Source: Actinocorallia populi (GTDB lineage Bacteria; Actinomycetota; Actinomycetes; Streptosporangiales; Streptosporangiaceae). From it: a stretch of DNA of 64,000 nucleotides. The notes below the pieces were generated by a model. It was not told where the DNA came from. It saw only the letters and a list, made by a program, of their open reading frames with translations, and ran no database searches. The translations under genes were made by a program, and so were the position numbers. Of the stretch, positions 1 to 9,262 are shown piece after piece. The stretch is taken from assembly GCF_002995495.1 (NCBI RefSeq), contig NZ_PVZV01000014.1:1-64000 (forward strand), in the 5' to 3' direction. How positions within the stretch are numbered: the stretch's first letter is position 1; each line of letters opens with the position of its first letter.

Positions 1-5
1 TGACC
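1..5 (+). rRNA. Probable last bases of 23S rRNA (partial)
   Basis: The window opens with TGACC followed by an A/C-rich run. Actinobacterial 23S rRNA commonly ends in GACTTGACC just before such a spacer, and a 5S gene follows 156 bases on. The bases from here to 160 look like an ordinary 23S-5S spacer with no tRNA. Only a handful of bases are available, so this rests mainly on context. Confidence 0.35.
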
Positions 6-160
6 AACAACACACCAAATCTCCAAGTCTTGGCTGTGTGCTCGCGTCCCTGTGCGGTTCCCGGAAAACAGCCGGCAACCGTACAACTGAATACTTACCG
101 CACGTCCGCAACGTTACGTGCTCAAGAGCTCGGCCTGCCACCGGCAGCGCTGAAGAAACT

Positions 161-277
161 TGCGGCGGTTATGGCGGAGGGGAGACACCCGGTCCCATCT
201 CGAACCCGGAAGTTAAGCCCTCCAGCGCCGATGGTACTGCATGGGAGACTGTGTGGGAGAGTAGGTCACCGCCGCAA
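161..277 (+). rRNA. rrf: 5S ribosomal RNA
   Basis: A full-length (about 117 nt) 5S rRNA, the RNA that bridges the central protuberance of the 50S subunit. The conserved internal blocks are present: CCCGGTCCCATCTCGAACCC, then GAAGTTAAGC, then the loop-E/helix-IV region GATGGTACTGCATGGGAGAC and GGGAGAGTAGGTC. The ends TGCGGCGGT and ACCGCCGCA pair to form helix I. It is the last gene of an rRNA operon that enters from the left and is followed by a strong terminator. Frames that can be translated across it are not genes. Confidence 0.97.
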
Positions 278-286
278 TCAACATCA

Positions 287-319
287 GGAAAGGCCCCGGA
301 CATCGTCCGGGGCCTTTCC
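287..319 (+). terminator. Intrinsic terminator of the rRNA operon
   Basis: A perfect 14-bp stem (GGAAAGGCCCCGGA at 287-300 with TCCGGGGCCTTTCC at 306-319) closes a 5-nt loop, 10 nt after 5S. There is no long T run, which is usual in GC-rich actinomycetes. It separates the rRNA operon from the convergent gene ending at 390. Confidence 0.92.
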
Positions 320-389
320 GCATTTCCGGGGAATTTCCCCTGCCGTTTCGGTGGGTCGCCTGGCTTCGCCCCGCACGGATGCGCCGGGT

Positions 390-1433
390 TCAGTGGACGG
401 TGAAGTGGAGCTGGTCGGTGGCGAGGCGGGTGAGGCGGGGGCCGTCGATGTCGTGGCCGAGGCCGGGCTGGGTGAGGGGGACGGCGACGACGCCGCCGTG
501 GGCGCGCAGCGGCGGTGTGAGGTATTCCGGGCCGCCGACGAACTCGGTGATGTCGCTGGGGAGGGTGCAGCCGGGCAGACTGGCGAGGGCGACGGATGCG
601 GCTTTGCCGATGCCGAAGACGCCGGAGCCGCCGCACCAGACGTCCCAGCCGGCGGCGTAGGCGCGGTCGTGGGCGCCGCGGGCGGTCGTGAGGCCGCCGA
701 GGCGGCTGACGCGGAGGCTGAGGGCGCGGCCGGCGTCCATGGCGATCGCGGCGTCGAGGGCGTCGAGGTCGCCGATGTCGGGTGCGACGGCGGCGCGGAC
801 GGAGCGTTGCAGCACCGCGTGGGTGGCGAGGTCGGCGAAGGGGCGCTCGATGGCGACGAGGCCGTACTCGTCGAGGGACTCCAGTGCCGCGAGGTGTTCG
901 GGGGTGTCGGTGTAGGAGCGGGACCCGTCGACCTGGAGGGCGAGGGTGGGGTAGGCCTGCCGGACGACGCGCAGTGGTTCGACGTCCCAGCCGGGGCGGA
1001 TCTCCAGGGTGACGCGGGTGTGGCCGCCGCCGACGTACCGGTTGACCAGTGAGGGCAGCCCGTCGAGGTGCGGCTGGCAGGGGATGCGGGCGCCGGTGAC
1101 GACGGACGTGCGGGTGCCGCCGAGGGCGTGGGCGACGGGGACGCGGTGCACGCGGCCCCACAGGTCCCAGGCGGCGATCTCGACGGCGGCGGTGGCGCGC
1201 GGCCCGCCGAGGGCGCAGAGCCCGCCGAGGTCCTCGGGCCGCTCCCATTCCAGGCCGCGCAGGGCCGGTCCGAGCCGCTGCGCGAGGTCGGTCCACGTCC
1301 CGTCGTCCAGGAGGGCGCTCTCGCCCCAGCCGACGGTGCCGTCCTCGGCGGTGAGGCACACCAGGGCGCTCTCGGGACGGCGGCCGCGGTGCAGCGCGAC
1401 CCGGTAGGCCCGGAACTCCACGATGGTGGGCAC
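390..1433 (-). CDS. Enolase-superfamily (MLE/OSBS subgroup-like) protein with altered active-site lysines
   Basis: A protein of about 347 residues with the capping domain plus TIM barrel of the mandelate racemase / muconate-lactonizing / o-succinylbenzoate synthase superfamily, which abstracts a proton alpha to a carboxylate. The three metal-ligand positions are kept (D169 in LQVDG, E196 in AIERP, D219 in APDIG). The KxK motif of the second strand reads T142-L-E144, and the lysine expected on the opposite face is R241 (LSLR). It is therefore unlikely to do the standard MLE-subgroup chemistry and may be an inactive or re-purposed paralogue. I chose the GTG at 1433 because a GAAAGG/GGGG ribosome site precedes it and the conserved domain starts there; an ATG at 1478 is the alternative. 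It is divergent from the dehydrogenase at 1538 and may share its operator region. Confidence 0.8.
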   Translation of the reverse strand: MPTIVEFRAYRVALHRGRRPESALVCLTAEDGTVGWGESALLDDGTWTDLAQRLGPALRGLEWERPEDLGGLCALGGPRATAAVEIAAWDLWGRVHRVPVAHALGGTRTSVVTGARIPCQPHLDGLPSLVNRYVGGGHTRVTLEIRPGWDVEPLRVVRQAYPTLALQVDGSRSYTDTPEHLAALESLDEYGLVAIERPFADLATHAVLQRSVRAAVAPDIGDLDALDAAIAMDAGRALSLRVSRLGGLTTARGAHDRAYAAGWDVWCGGSGVFGIGKAASVALASLPGCTLPSDITEFVGGPEYLTPPLRAHGGVVAVPLTQPGLGHDIDGPRLTRLATDQLHFTVH

Positions 1434-1512
1434 TGTCCCCGCCTTTCGTCCCTCGTCGCCGGCGCTCTCGCCTTTCATGATCTCATGTCCCGCACCCGCC
1501 TCCCGAAAGCCT

Positions 1513-1526
1513 AACAAGTGCTCGGT
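1513..1526 (+). promoter_or_regulatory. KstR2-like operator overlapping a promoter
   Basis: The 14-mer AACAAGTGCTCGGT matches the published KstR2 palindrome AnCAAGnnCTTGnT at all but one fixed position. It sits 11 nt before the ATG at 1538. Its last T is also the first base of a -10-like TAGGGT (1526-1531), which lies 6 nt before that ATG, so a bound TetR-family protein would block initiation. KstR2 controls late steroid-ring (HIP) catabolism in mycobacteria. Whether a KstR2 homologue exists in this genome cannot be seen here. Confidence 0.55.
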
Positions 1527-1537
1527 AGGGTGACCGT

Positions 1538-2320
1538 ATGACGATTCCCCAGTATCCGCAGGGCCGAGGTCTGCTCACCGGCAAGGTCGTCGTGATCACC
1601 GCGGCGGCGGGCGCGGGCATCGGCGGCGCCACCGCCCGCCGCTGCCTGGAGGAGGGCGCCTCGGTGGTGATCAGCGACGCCCACGAGCGCAGGCTCGCCG
1701 GGTCGCTCGAGGAGCTCGCGAAGGAGTTCGGCGCGGACCGGGTGGCGGCGCTGCCCTGCGACGTGACCGAAGAGGCGCAGGTCCTGGCGCTGTACGAGCA
1801 CGCCAAGGCGACCTTCGGGCGCGTCGACGTCGCGGTCAACAACGCGGGTCTCGGCGGCACCGACGAGCTCGCCGACATGGCCGACGAGCGCTGGGAGCGG
1901 GTCCTGGACGTCACCCTCAACGGGACGATGCGCTGCACCCGCGCCGCTCTGCGCCTGATGCGCGAGCAGGGAACCGGAGGCGCGATCGTCAACAACGCCT
2001 CGGTCGTCGGCTGGCGGGCCCAGCGCGGCCAGTCCCACTACGCCGCCGCCAAGGCCGGGGTGATGGCGCTGACCCGCTGCGCCGCGCTGGAGGCGGCCGA
2101 CCACGGGGTGCGGATCAACGCGGTCGCGCCGTCCCTGGCGATGCACCCGCACCTGGTGAAGGTGACCAGCGAGGAACTGCTCGACGAGCTCACCTCCCGC
2201 GAGGCGTTCGGCCGCTACGCCGAGCCGTGGGAGGTCGCCAACGTGATCATCTTCCTGGCGGGCGACCAGTCGTCCTACCTGACCGGAGAGGTGATCTCCG
2301 TCAGCAGCCAGCACCCCTGA
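1538..2320 (+). CDS. Short-chain dehydrogenase/reductase (FabG-like), possibly of steroid or acyl-CoA catabolism
   Basis: A 260-residue classical SDR: cofactor loop TAAAGAGIGG near residues 21-30, NNAG near 91-94, catalytic Ser of NNASVVG near 152 and YAAAK near 167-171. The C-terminal FLAGDQSSYLTGE segment is the usual FabG ending. It should oxidise or reduce a hydroxy/keto group with NAD(P)H in the cytoplasm. The N-terminal stretch GRGLLTGKVVVITAAAG resembles SDRs of the KstR2 regulon, and the KstR2-like operator just upstream agrees. No ribosome site is needed: a TAGGGT -10 box lies 6 nt before the ATG, suggesting a leaderless message. It is monocistronic, and its stop is 12 bp from the convergent LCP gene. 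The exact substrate is not determined. Confidence 0.88.
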   Translation: MTIPQYPQGRGLLTGKVVVITAAAGAGIGGATARRCLEEGASVVISDAHERRLAGSLEELAKEFGADRVAALPCDVTEEAQVLALYEHAKATFGRVDVAVNNAGLGGTDELADMADERWERVLDVTLNGTMRCTRAALRLMREQGTGGAIVNNASVVGWRAQRGQSHYAAAKAGVMALTRCAALEAADHGVRINAVAPSLAMHPHLVKVTSEELLDELTSREAFGRYAEPWEVANVIIFLAGDQSSYLTGEVISVSSQHP

Positions 2321-2332
2321 GCGGGCGCGGGT

Positions 2333-3736
2333 TCAGGAAGGGCAGGCCTCGTCCAGGGAGACGGGCCGGGCGGGATCGGGGGACGTCGGGCTCGCCGTGG
2401 CGGGGGCCGCCGTCCGCACCGCGGCTGTCGGGGCCTGGCGTCCGGGCTTCGCGACCGCCCGCGCGGCCCGCGCCCGGATGAGGTCGTAGTCCGGTCCGGC
2501 CGGGTCGATCAGGGGAGGCACGAACGGGAGGCTGGTGATGCGCCCCCGGCTCTTCACCTTCTCGGCCAGCTCCAGGAAGGCCGGCAGCAGGGAGGGCGGG
2601 ATGTCGGTGGAGACGGTGCGCCGCGCGGCCGTCACCAGCTGCTGGAAGCGCGGGAGGAGCCGGTGCGGCTCGGCCTGGCGGGCCATGGCGCGCATGAGGC
2701 ACTTCTGACGGGCCATGCGGACGTAGTCATCGCTGCCGGTCCGGGACCGCCCGTACCACAGGGCCTGGGTCCCCGTCAGCCGGTGGCGCCCGGCGGGGAG
2801 CAGCCCCTCGTCCCGCCTGCCGTAGGCGATGTCCTCGGGGATCGTCACCTCGACCCCGCCCATCGCGTCGATGAGCATGGCGAACCCCCGCATGTCGACG
2901 AGGACGTGGTGGTGCACCGGCTGCCCGAGGACCGCCTCGACGACGGGGCGCAGCAGGGCGGGGCCGCGGCTGTCGCGCGGCACCCCCGGCACGACCTCCG
3001 GGTGGTCCTCGGCGTACTGGTAGACCTCGTTCAGCATCCCCGGTGTCATCGGCCCGTCGCCGGCGAACCCGTCGGGGAAACGTTCGCGGGCGGGTCCGGG
3101 CGGCATCGGTACGCGTTCGAGGTTGCGGGGGAGGCTCATCAGGACGGTGTCGCCGGTGCGGGTGTCGACGCTGGCGAGGGTGATGCTGTCGGTGCGCACC
3201 CCGAACCGGTTGCGGCCGGCGTCCCCGCCGAGCAGCAGGACGTTCAGCCGGGGCAGGCCCGCCCAGGGGCCCGAACGGCCGTCGGCCCTGGCGTGGTCGG
3301 ACGACGTGAAGATGGAGAGCAGCGCGCCCCGGTAGAGGAAGGTGGCGTGGGCGACGACGACGAACGGCGTGGAGACGGCCAGGCACAGCAGGAGCACCAC
3401 GCCGGAGGCCGCGGCCCGCCTCGGCGCGGGCATCCTCGCGGGCCGCACCAGGAACCAGGAGCGGACGACGACGCCCACCCACACCGCGGCAAGCACGAGG
3501 CCGGCGGTCGCGGTGACCGCCAGCCAGCCGGGGCTGAACGCCAGCCTGAGCAGCTGCGGCCGGTGGCCGAGGGGCACGGTGGCGGCCAGCCCGGCGATCG
3601 CCGTGTGGCAGACCAGGAGCGCCGCGCCGGTCCGCACGCGTCCCGTCCGCAGATGGGCCACCCCCCACAGCAGGGTGGACGCCGCGGTCAGCGCCAGGGC
3701 GCTGGGCAGCCCGTCCCGCCGTCGCCGACGTGCCAT
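2333..3736 (-). CDS. LytR-CpsA-Psr (LCP) family cell-wall glycopolymer ligase
   Basis: About 467 residues. The N-terminal third is hydrophobic, with about four membrane segments (residues ~12-150), which is more than the single anchor of most LCP proteins. The extracytoplasmic LCP domain follows: LLLGGDAG, then RTDSITLASVD, LMSLPRN, and later DAMGGVEV, LTGTQALWYGRSR. The conserved Asp and Arg residues that bind the polyprenyl-pyrophosphate substrate are in place. LCP enzymes transfer glycopolymers (arabinogalactan, teichoic acids) from the lipid carrier to peptidoglycan. The ATG at 3736 has a GGGAGGGGG ribosome site, so I prefer it to the TTG at 3763. The C-terminal ~50 residues are Pro/Ala-rich and probably disordered. 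Confidence 0.9.
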   Translation of the reverse strand: MARRRRRDGLPSALALTAASTLLWGVAHLRTGRVRTGAALLVCHTAIAGLAATVPLGHRPQLLRLAFSPGWLAVTATAGLVLAAVWVGVVVRSWFLVRPARMPAPRRAAASGVVLLLCLAVSTPFVVVAHATFLYRGALLSIFTSSDHARADGRSGPWAGLPRLNVLLLGGDAGRNRFGVRTDSITLASVDTRTGDTVLMSLPRNLERVPMPPGPARERFPDGFAGDGPMTPGMLNEVYQYAEDHPEVVPGVPRDSRGPALLRPVVEAVLGQPVHHHVLVDMRGFAMLIDAMGGVEVTIPEDIAYGRRDEGLLPAGRHRLTGTQALWYGRSRTGSDDYVRMARQKCLMRAMARQAEPHRLLPRFQQLVTAARRTVSTDIPPSLLPAFLELAEKVKSRGRITSLPFVPPLIDPAGPDYDLIRARAARAVAKPGRQAPTAAVRTAAPATASPTSPDPARPVSLDEACPS

Positions 3737-3837
3737 GCGCGGATCCCCCTCCCGCAAGATCAAGTCCGGGAGGATCAGCGTGAGCCATCCGGGCGCGGTG
3801 TGCCAGTCACGTCACGGCGTGTCACCGAAGGGAATGC

Positions 3838-5412
<1,575 letters not shown>

Positions 5413-5477
5413 TTACATGGCCGTCTTACAGGACGGCTGACGGGGGAGTCGGGGTTTTGGGACACGGAGAACGCACG

Positions 5478-7166
5478 ATGCGGGTGAGGCTCCTCGGCCC
5501 GGTCGAGCTGTGCGGCGAGCACGGGACGGTGCCGGTCGGGCCGCGGGCGCGCGCGGTGCTGGCCGCGCTGGCGCTCGACGCGGGCCGGCCGGTCGGCGTC
5601 CAGCGTCTGGTGCGCGCCGTCTGGCCGCGCACGCCTCCGGCGACCGCCGTCACCCAGATCCAGGGGTGCGTGTCGGCGCTGCGCCGGGCGTTCGGGCCGG
5701 CGCGTGAGCTGCTGGTGACCTGCTCCCCCGGCTACCTGCTGGCGCTGGACGCCGACGCGGTGGACGCGCTGGACTTCGCCCGCAAGGCGGGCCTGGCCCG
5801 CACCGCCGCGCGGCGCGGCGACGACGAGCGGGCCGCGCTGCTGCTGCGCCAGGCGCTGGGCGGCTGGCGCGGCCCGGCGCTGGAGGGCGTTCCCGGCCTG
5901 TACGCCGAGGCCGCGCAGCTGGAGGAGCAGCGGCTGCTCGCCCTGGAGGCGCGGATCGAGGCGGACCTGGCCAGGGGCGGGGCCGCCGAGCTGGTGCCCG
6001 AGCTGACGGCGCTGTGCGCCGGGCACCCGCTGCGCGAACGCTTCCACGGCCAGCTCATGACGGCGCTGGCCCGGTCCGGGCGGCGCCCCGCCGCACTGGA
6101 GGCCTACCGCAGGCTGCGCGACGCGCTCGTCGGCGAGCTGGGCCTGGAGCCGGGCCCCGAGCTGCGCCGCATCCAGCGCGACGTGCTGGCCGGGCCCGAG
6201 CCCGCGGAGACGACGCTGCCGTACGACCCGGCGGACTTCACCGGCAGGACCGCCGAGACGCTGCGGGTCACCGAGGCCGTCACCTCCTCGGCGCTGCCGA
6301 TCGTGGTGATCAGCGGCCGGCCCGGGGCGGGGGCCACCGCCCTGGCCGTGCACGCCGCCCACCAGCTGCGGCGCCGCTTCCCCGACGGCTGCCTCTACAC
6401 CGACCTGCACTTCACCGCGGAGCCGCTGGAGGTGCTCGGCCGGCTGCTGCGCATGCTGGGGGTGGCCGAGCCGCCGCCGGGACGCGCCGAACGAGCCGAG
6501 CTGTACCGGGCCCGCACCCGGGGTCGGCGCCTCCTGATCATCCTCAACGACGCCTCCGCCGAGCGGCAGGTGCTGCCGCTGCTGCCGGGCGGCGGCGGGC
6601 CGGGGGTGCTGGTGACCGGGCGCAGCAGGCTCAGCGCGCTGCCGGGGGCCGTCCACGTGGAGCTGGAGCCGCTGCCGCCCGAGGACGCGCTGGAGCTGCT
6701 GGCACGGGTCGCCGGGTACGCCAGGGTCGCCGCCGAGCCGGAGGCGGCCCTGCGGCTGGTGGAGCTGTGCGACAGGCTCCCGCTGGCGGTGCGGGCGGCC
6801 GCGGCGCGGCTGGCGGGCAAGCCGCACTGGCGGCTGGCCGACCTGGTCTTCCGGCTGGCGGACGAGGACCGGCGGCTGGGCGAGCTGGCGCACGGCGACC
6901 TGGACGTCAGGCCGGGGCTGGCCGCCAGCCACGCGCGGCTCTCGGCGCGGGCGCGGCGGGTGTTCGCGCGCCTGGCCGACGGGTCCTTCGACCGGGGCGA
7001 GCCGGACGACCTGCTGGAGGAGCTGGTCGACGCGCGTCTGCTGGAGGTGGTCAGGTGCGAGGACAGCGGCCGGATGAGTTTCCGGCCGCCCGGTCTGGTC
7101 CGGTGTTTCGCGCGTGAACTGACCGCCAGGACAGAAGTGGGAAACACCACCGATGAAAGAAGCTGA
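5478..7166 (+). CDS. SARP/AfsR-type transcriptional regulator with degenerate NTPase domain
   Basis: A 562-residue cytoplasmic regulator. Residues ~1-90 form an OmpR-type winged-helix DNA-binding domain (MRVRLLGPVEL start); ~95-240 a bacterial transcriptional activation (BTAD) domain; ~255-500 an NB-ARC-like ATPase module; the C-terminal TPR array of full AfsR is absent. In the P-loop (G280-R-P-G-A-G-A286-T287) the essential lysine is alanine, and the Walker-B region reads LLIILND, so ATP hydrolysis is doubtful. Such proteins activate secondary-metabolite or developmental genes, but no biosynthetic cluster is next to it. The ATG at 5478 follows GGAGA at good spacing. The next gene (7375) is a separate unit. 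Confidence 0.86.
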   Translation: MRVRLLGPVELCGEHGTVPVGPRARAVLAALALDAGRPVGVQRLVRAVWPRTPPATAVTQIQGCVSALRRAFGPARELLVTCSPGYLLALDADAVDALDFARKAGLARTAARRGDDERAALLLRQALGGWRGPALEGVPGLYAEAAQLEEQRLLALEARIEADLARGGAAELVPELTALCAGHPLRERFHGQLMTALARSGRRPAALEAYRRLRDALVGELGLEPGPELRRIQRDVLAGPEPAETTLPYDPADFTGRTAETLRVTEAVTSSALPIVVISGRPGAGATALAVHAAHQLRRRFPDGCLYTDLHFTAEPLEVLGRLLRMLGVAEPPPGRAERAELYRARTRGRRLLIILNDASAERQVLPLLPGGGGPGVLVTGRSRLSALPGAVHVELEPLPPEDALELLARVAGYARVAAEPEAALRLVELCDRLPLAVRAAAARLAGKPHWRLADLVFRLADEDRRLGELAHGDLDVRPGLAASHARLSARARRVFARLADGSFDRGEPDDLLEELVDARLLEVVRCEDSGRMSFRPPGLVRCFARELTARTEVGNTTDERS

Positions 7167-7374
7167 TCGCCGGTGCTGTTCCGTTGCGGCGGACTCCACC
7201 TTCACCGTTTTTTCGGATATTCAGTCGCCCCTGACCACCGCTTCGGCGGTAGTGGAACGGGGCAAACACGAGCAAGATCAAAATTTCCCACGAACGGCCG
7301 GAAAATGTAAGGATCTTGCATCACTTCCTTCAAGGTCCGACCGGCCTCGAACCCCCATGACAGGAGGACTCCCC

Positions 7375-8271
7375 GTGCTGGATGCAGTGGACTCCGTGCT
7401 GGTCCGCGAGCTCCAGCGGGACGGCCGGGCGACGTTCCAGGCTCTCGCCGATCGCGTCGGGCTCTCTCGCACAGCCGTCCGTGCCCGCGTGCAAGGACTG
7501 CTCGAAGACGGCATCGTCCGTGTGGTGGGCATCGTGCACGCCCAGGTCATCGGTGCCGGCGCGGTCGGCCATCTGGCCGTGGTCAGTGCCGGGCCCGCAC
7601 GAGACGTCGCCCTCGAGCTGGCCAAGCAGCCCGCTGTCTGCTTCGCCGGCCTGACAACCGGCCCGCATGCCGTCGTCGCCGAGGCGCGAGCCCGCGACGA
7701 CGAGGCCCTCGCCGTCGTCGTCGACGACATAAGACAGTTGCCGGGGGTCGCCTCCGTGGAGGTGTTCCGCTCGGTCGACGTGGTCAAGGACGCCCACTCG
7801 GTGGTGCGCCCGCTGGGAGAGGTGGTGCTCGACGACATCGACTGGCGGCTGCTGCAGGAGCTGCAGCGCGACGGCCGCGCCCCCTACACCAGGCTCGCCG
7901 GGATCATCGGGCTCTCCCAGGCGGCCACGAGAGCCCGGGTGGTGCGGTTGATGCGCTCGGGGGTGATCCAGGTGACCGGCCTGGCCGCCCCGGCCGCCCT
8001 GGGCAACCTGGAGCTCGCCACGTTCGGCGTGGTGGCCGGCTCCGCGGCCCGCCGGGTGGCGCGCGAGCTGGGGGGCCTGGAACCGGTGCGCTACCTGTCC
8101 TCGGGCTTCGGCAGGTTCGACCTCATCGGGCGGATCGAGGCGGGCTCGCCCGCGGCCCTGGTGGACGCGCTGGACTCCGTGCGGGCGGTGGACGGGGTGC
8201 AGGACCTCGACTCCTGGCACGTGCTGGACATCGTGAAGGAGTCCTACGCCGCCGACCTGCCCGACCGGTGA
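7375..8271 (+). CDS. Lrp/AsnC-family regulator with two HTH-AsnC/RAM modules
   Basis: A 298-residue protein made of two tandem Lrp/AsnC units. The first has an HTH near residues 5-50 (LVRELQRDGRATFQALA) and an effector-binding half. The second has an HTH near 155-200 (LLQELQRDGRAPYTRLAG) and another effector half. Double-unit AsnC proteins are common in actinomycetes and act as amino-acid-responsive or feast/famine regulators. The start is the GTG at 7375, because a perfect AGGAGG (7362-7367) lies 7 nt upstream; the longer frame to the left lacks family similarity. The 200-bp upstream gap is AT-rich and probably carries its promoter. A terminator follows 4 nt after the stop. The ligand is unknown. 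Confidence 0.9.
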   Translation: MLDAVDSVLVRELQRDGRATFQALADRVGLSRTAVRARVQGLLEDGIVRVVGIVHAQVIGAGAVGHLAVVSAGPARDVALELAKQPAVCFAGLTTGPHAVVAEARARDDEALAVVVDDIRQLPGVASVEVFRSVDVVKDAHSVVRPLGEVVLDDIDWRLLQELQRDGRAPYTRLAGIIGLSQAATRARVVRLMRSGVIQVTGLAAPAALGNLELATFGVVAGSAARRVARELGGLEPVRYLSSGFGRFDLIGRIEAGSPAALVDALDSVRAVDGVQDLDSWHVLDIVKESYAADLPDR

Positions 8272-8275
8272 CCGA

Positions 8276-8299
8276 GGCGCCCTCCTCGCGGAGGGCGCC
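8276..8299 (+). terminator. Terminator-like hairpin after the AsnC gene
   Basis: A perfect 9-bp stem GGCGCCCTC / GAGGGCGCC with a 6-nt loop starts 4 nt after the stop codon. It has no T tract but a strong GC stem, as is usual here. Confidence 0.8.
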
Positions 8300-8314
8300 G
8301 CGTCAATCGTCCAC

Positions 8315-8326
8315 GTAACTAGTTAC
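8315..8326. promoter_or_regulatory. 12-bp perfect palindrome upstream of the LysR gene
   Basis: GTAACTAGTTAC is a perfect palindrome 59 bp before the LysR ATG, in an otherwise GC-rich gap. LysR regulators often bind interrupted palindromes upstream of their own promoter, so this is a candidate autoregulatory site, although it lacks the classic T-N11-A layout. Confidence 0.4.
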
Positions 8327-8385
8327 AACCGGTGACTTTCCGGCATGTACCAGCTACGGGGCCGCGGTTGCCATACCGTCGGAGC

Positions 8386-9243
8386 ATGAATCTGCGGCAG
8401 TTGCGCTACGTCGTGGCCACCGCCGACCACGGCACGATGACGTCGGCGGCACAGGCGCTTTACGTCGCTCAGCCAGCTCTCTCCCGGGCCGTGCGGGAGC
8501 TGGAACGCGAACTGGGCACGGAGCTGTTCGCGCGGTCCGGGCGGGGGGTGGTGCTGACCACGGCGGGGGAGCAGGTGGTGCGCCAGGCCCGGATCGCGCT
8601 GGAGGCGGTCGACGCCATCGAGGCGGTGAGCCGGGCGGGCGGCAGGGGCGCCGAGCTGCGCATCGCCGCCACCCCCACGCTGGAGCCCGAGCTGACCGGC
8701 AGGCTGCTGCCGCGCTTCGCCCGGGACCAGCCGGCCGTGCGGGTCAGGGTGGTGCGCTGCGAGGGCAGGGAGGCGGTCGGGGCGGCGGTCCGCACCGGCC
8801 GGGCCGACCTGGCGGTGACGGACCTGCCCGTCCCCGGCGACCTGGCGGCCCACCCCCTGGAGCAGCGGGAGGTGGTGCTGGTCTCGGGGCCTGCGCTCAA
8901 GCTGCGCGACCCGGTGCCGCTGGCGGCGCTGGACGGGCTGCGGCTGATCATGCCGACCCGGGGCACCGCGCGGCGGGCCGAGCTCGACGCCATGCTGGCC
9001 CGGATCGGCGCGAGCGCGGTGGTGGCGGTGGAGTCCGACGAGCGCGGCTCCTGGCCCGGCTGGGTGCGGGCGGGCCGCGGCTCCCTGCTGTGGTACCGCA
9101 ACCAGATCGAGGACACCGAGGGCCTGGTGGTGCGGTCGCTGATGCCGCCGATCACCCGCACCATCGGGCTGGTGCACGCCCACCGCGCGCTCACCCCGGT
9201 GGCCCGCGAGTTCCTGGCCTACGCCAAGGAGCACCCCGGCTGA
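8386..9243 (+). CDS. LysR-family transcriptional regulator
   Basis: A 285-residue LTTR. The N-terminal winged HTH (MNLRQLRYVVATADHG..., with TSAAQALYVAQPALSRAV at ~18-35) is textbook, followed by a linker helix and a type-2 periplasmic-binding-like effector domain from ~90. A -10-like TACCGT (8374-8379) lies exactly 6 nt before the ATG and there is no ribosome site at normal spacing, so the message is probably leaderless. It has no divergent partner: the AsnC gene precedes it co-directionally and folP2 is convergent, so its target genes are not evident from position. Confidence 0.9.
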   Translation: MNLRQLRYVVATADHGTMTSAAQALYVAQPALSRAVRELERELGTELFARSGRGVVLTTAGEQVVRQARIALEAVDAIEAVSRAGGRGAELRIAATPTLEPELTGRLLPRFARDQPAVRVRVVRCEGREAVGAAVRTGRADLAVTDLPVPGDLAAHPLEQREVVLVSGPALKLRDPVPLAALDGLRLIMPTRGTARRAELDAMLARIGASAVVAVESDERGSWPGWVRAGRGSLLWYRNQIEDTEGLVVRSLMPPITRTIGLVHAHRALTPVAREFLAYAKEHPG

Positions 9244-9262
9244 CGGGGCGGGCGCGCGGCGG

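Noticed and set aside
30..1052. Open frames across the 5S rRNA and the enolase-family gene
   Set aside because: They overlap a structural RNA and its terminator, and the rest is antisense to a recognisable protein.
7153..7374. 74-codon N-terminal extension of the AsnC/Lrp gene
   Set aside because: A perfect AGGAGG places the start at the GTG at 7375, and the extension has no similarity to the family and lies in AT-rich promoter-like DNA.
5478..8271. Secondary-metabolite cluster suggested by the AfsR/SARP-type regulator
   Set aside because: No polyketide, peptide, terpene or tailoring genes are near; neighbours are regulators and house-keeping genes.
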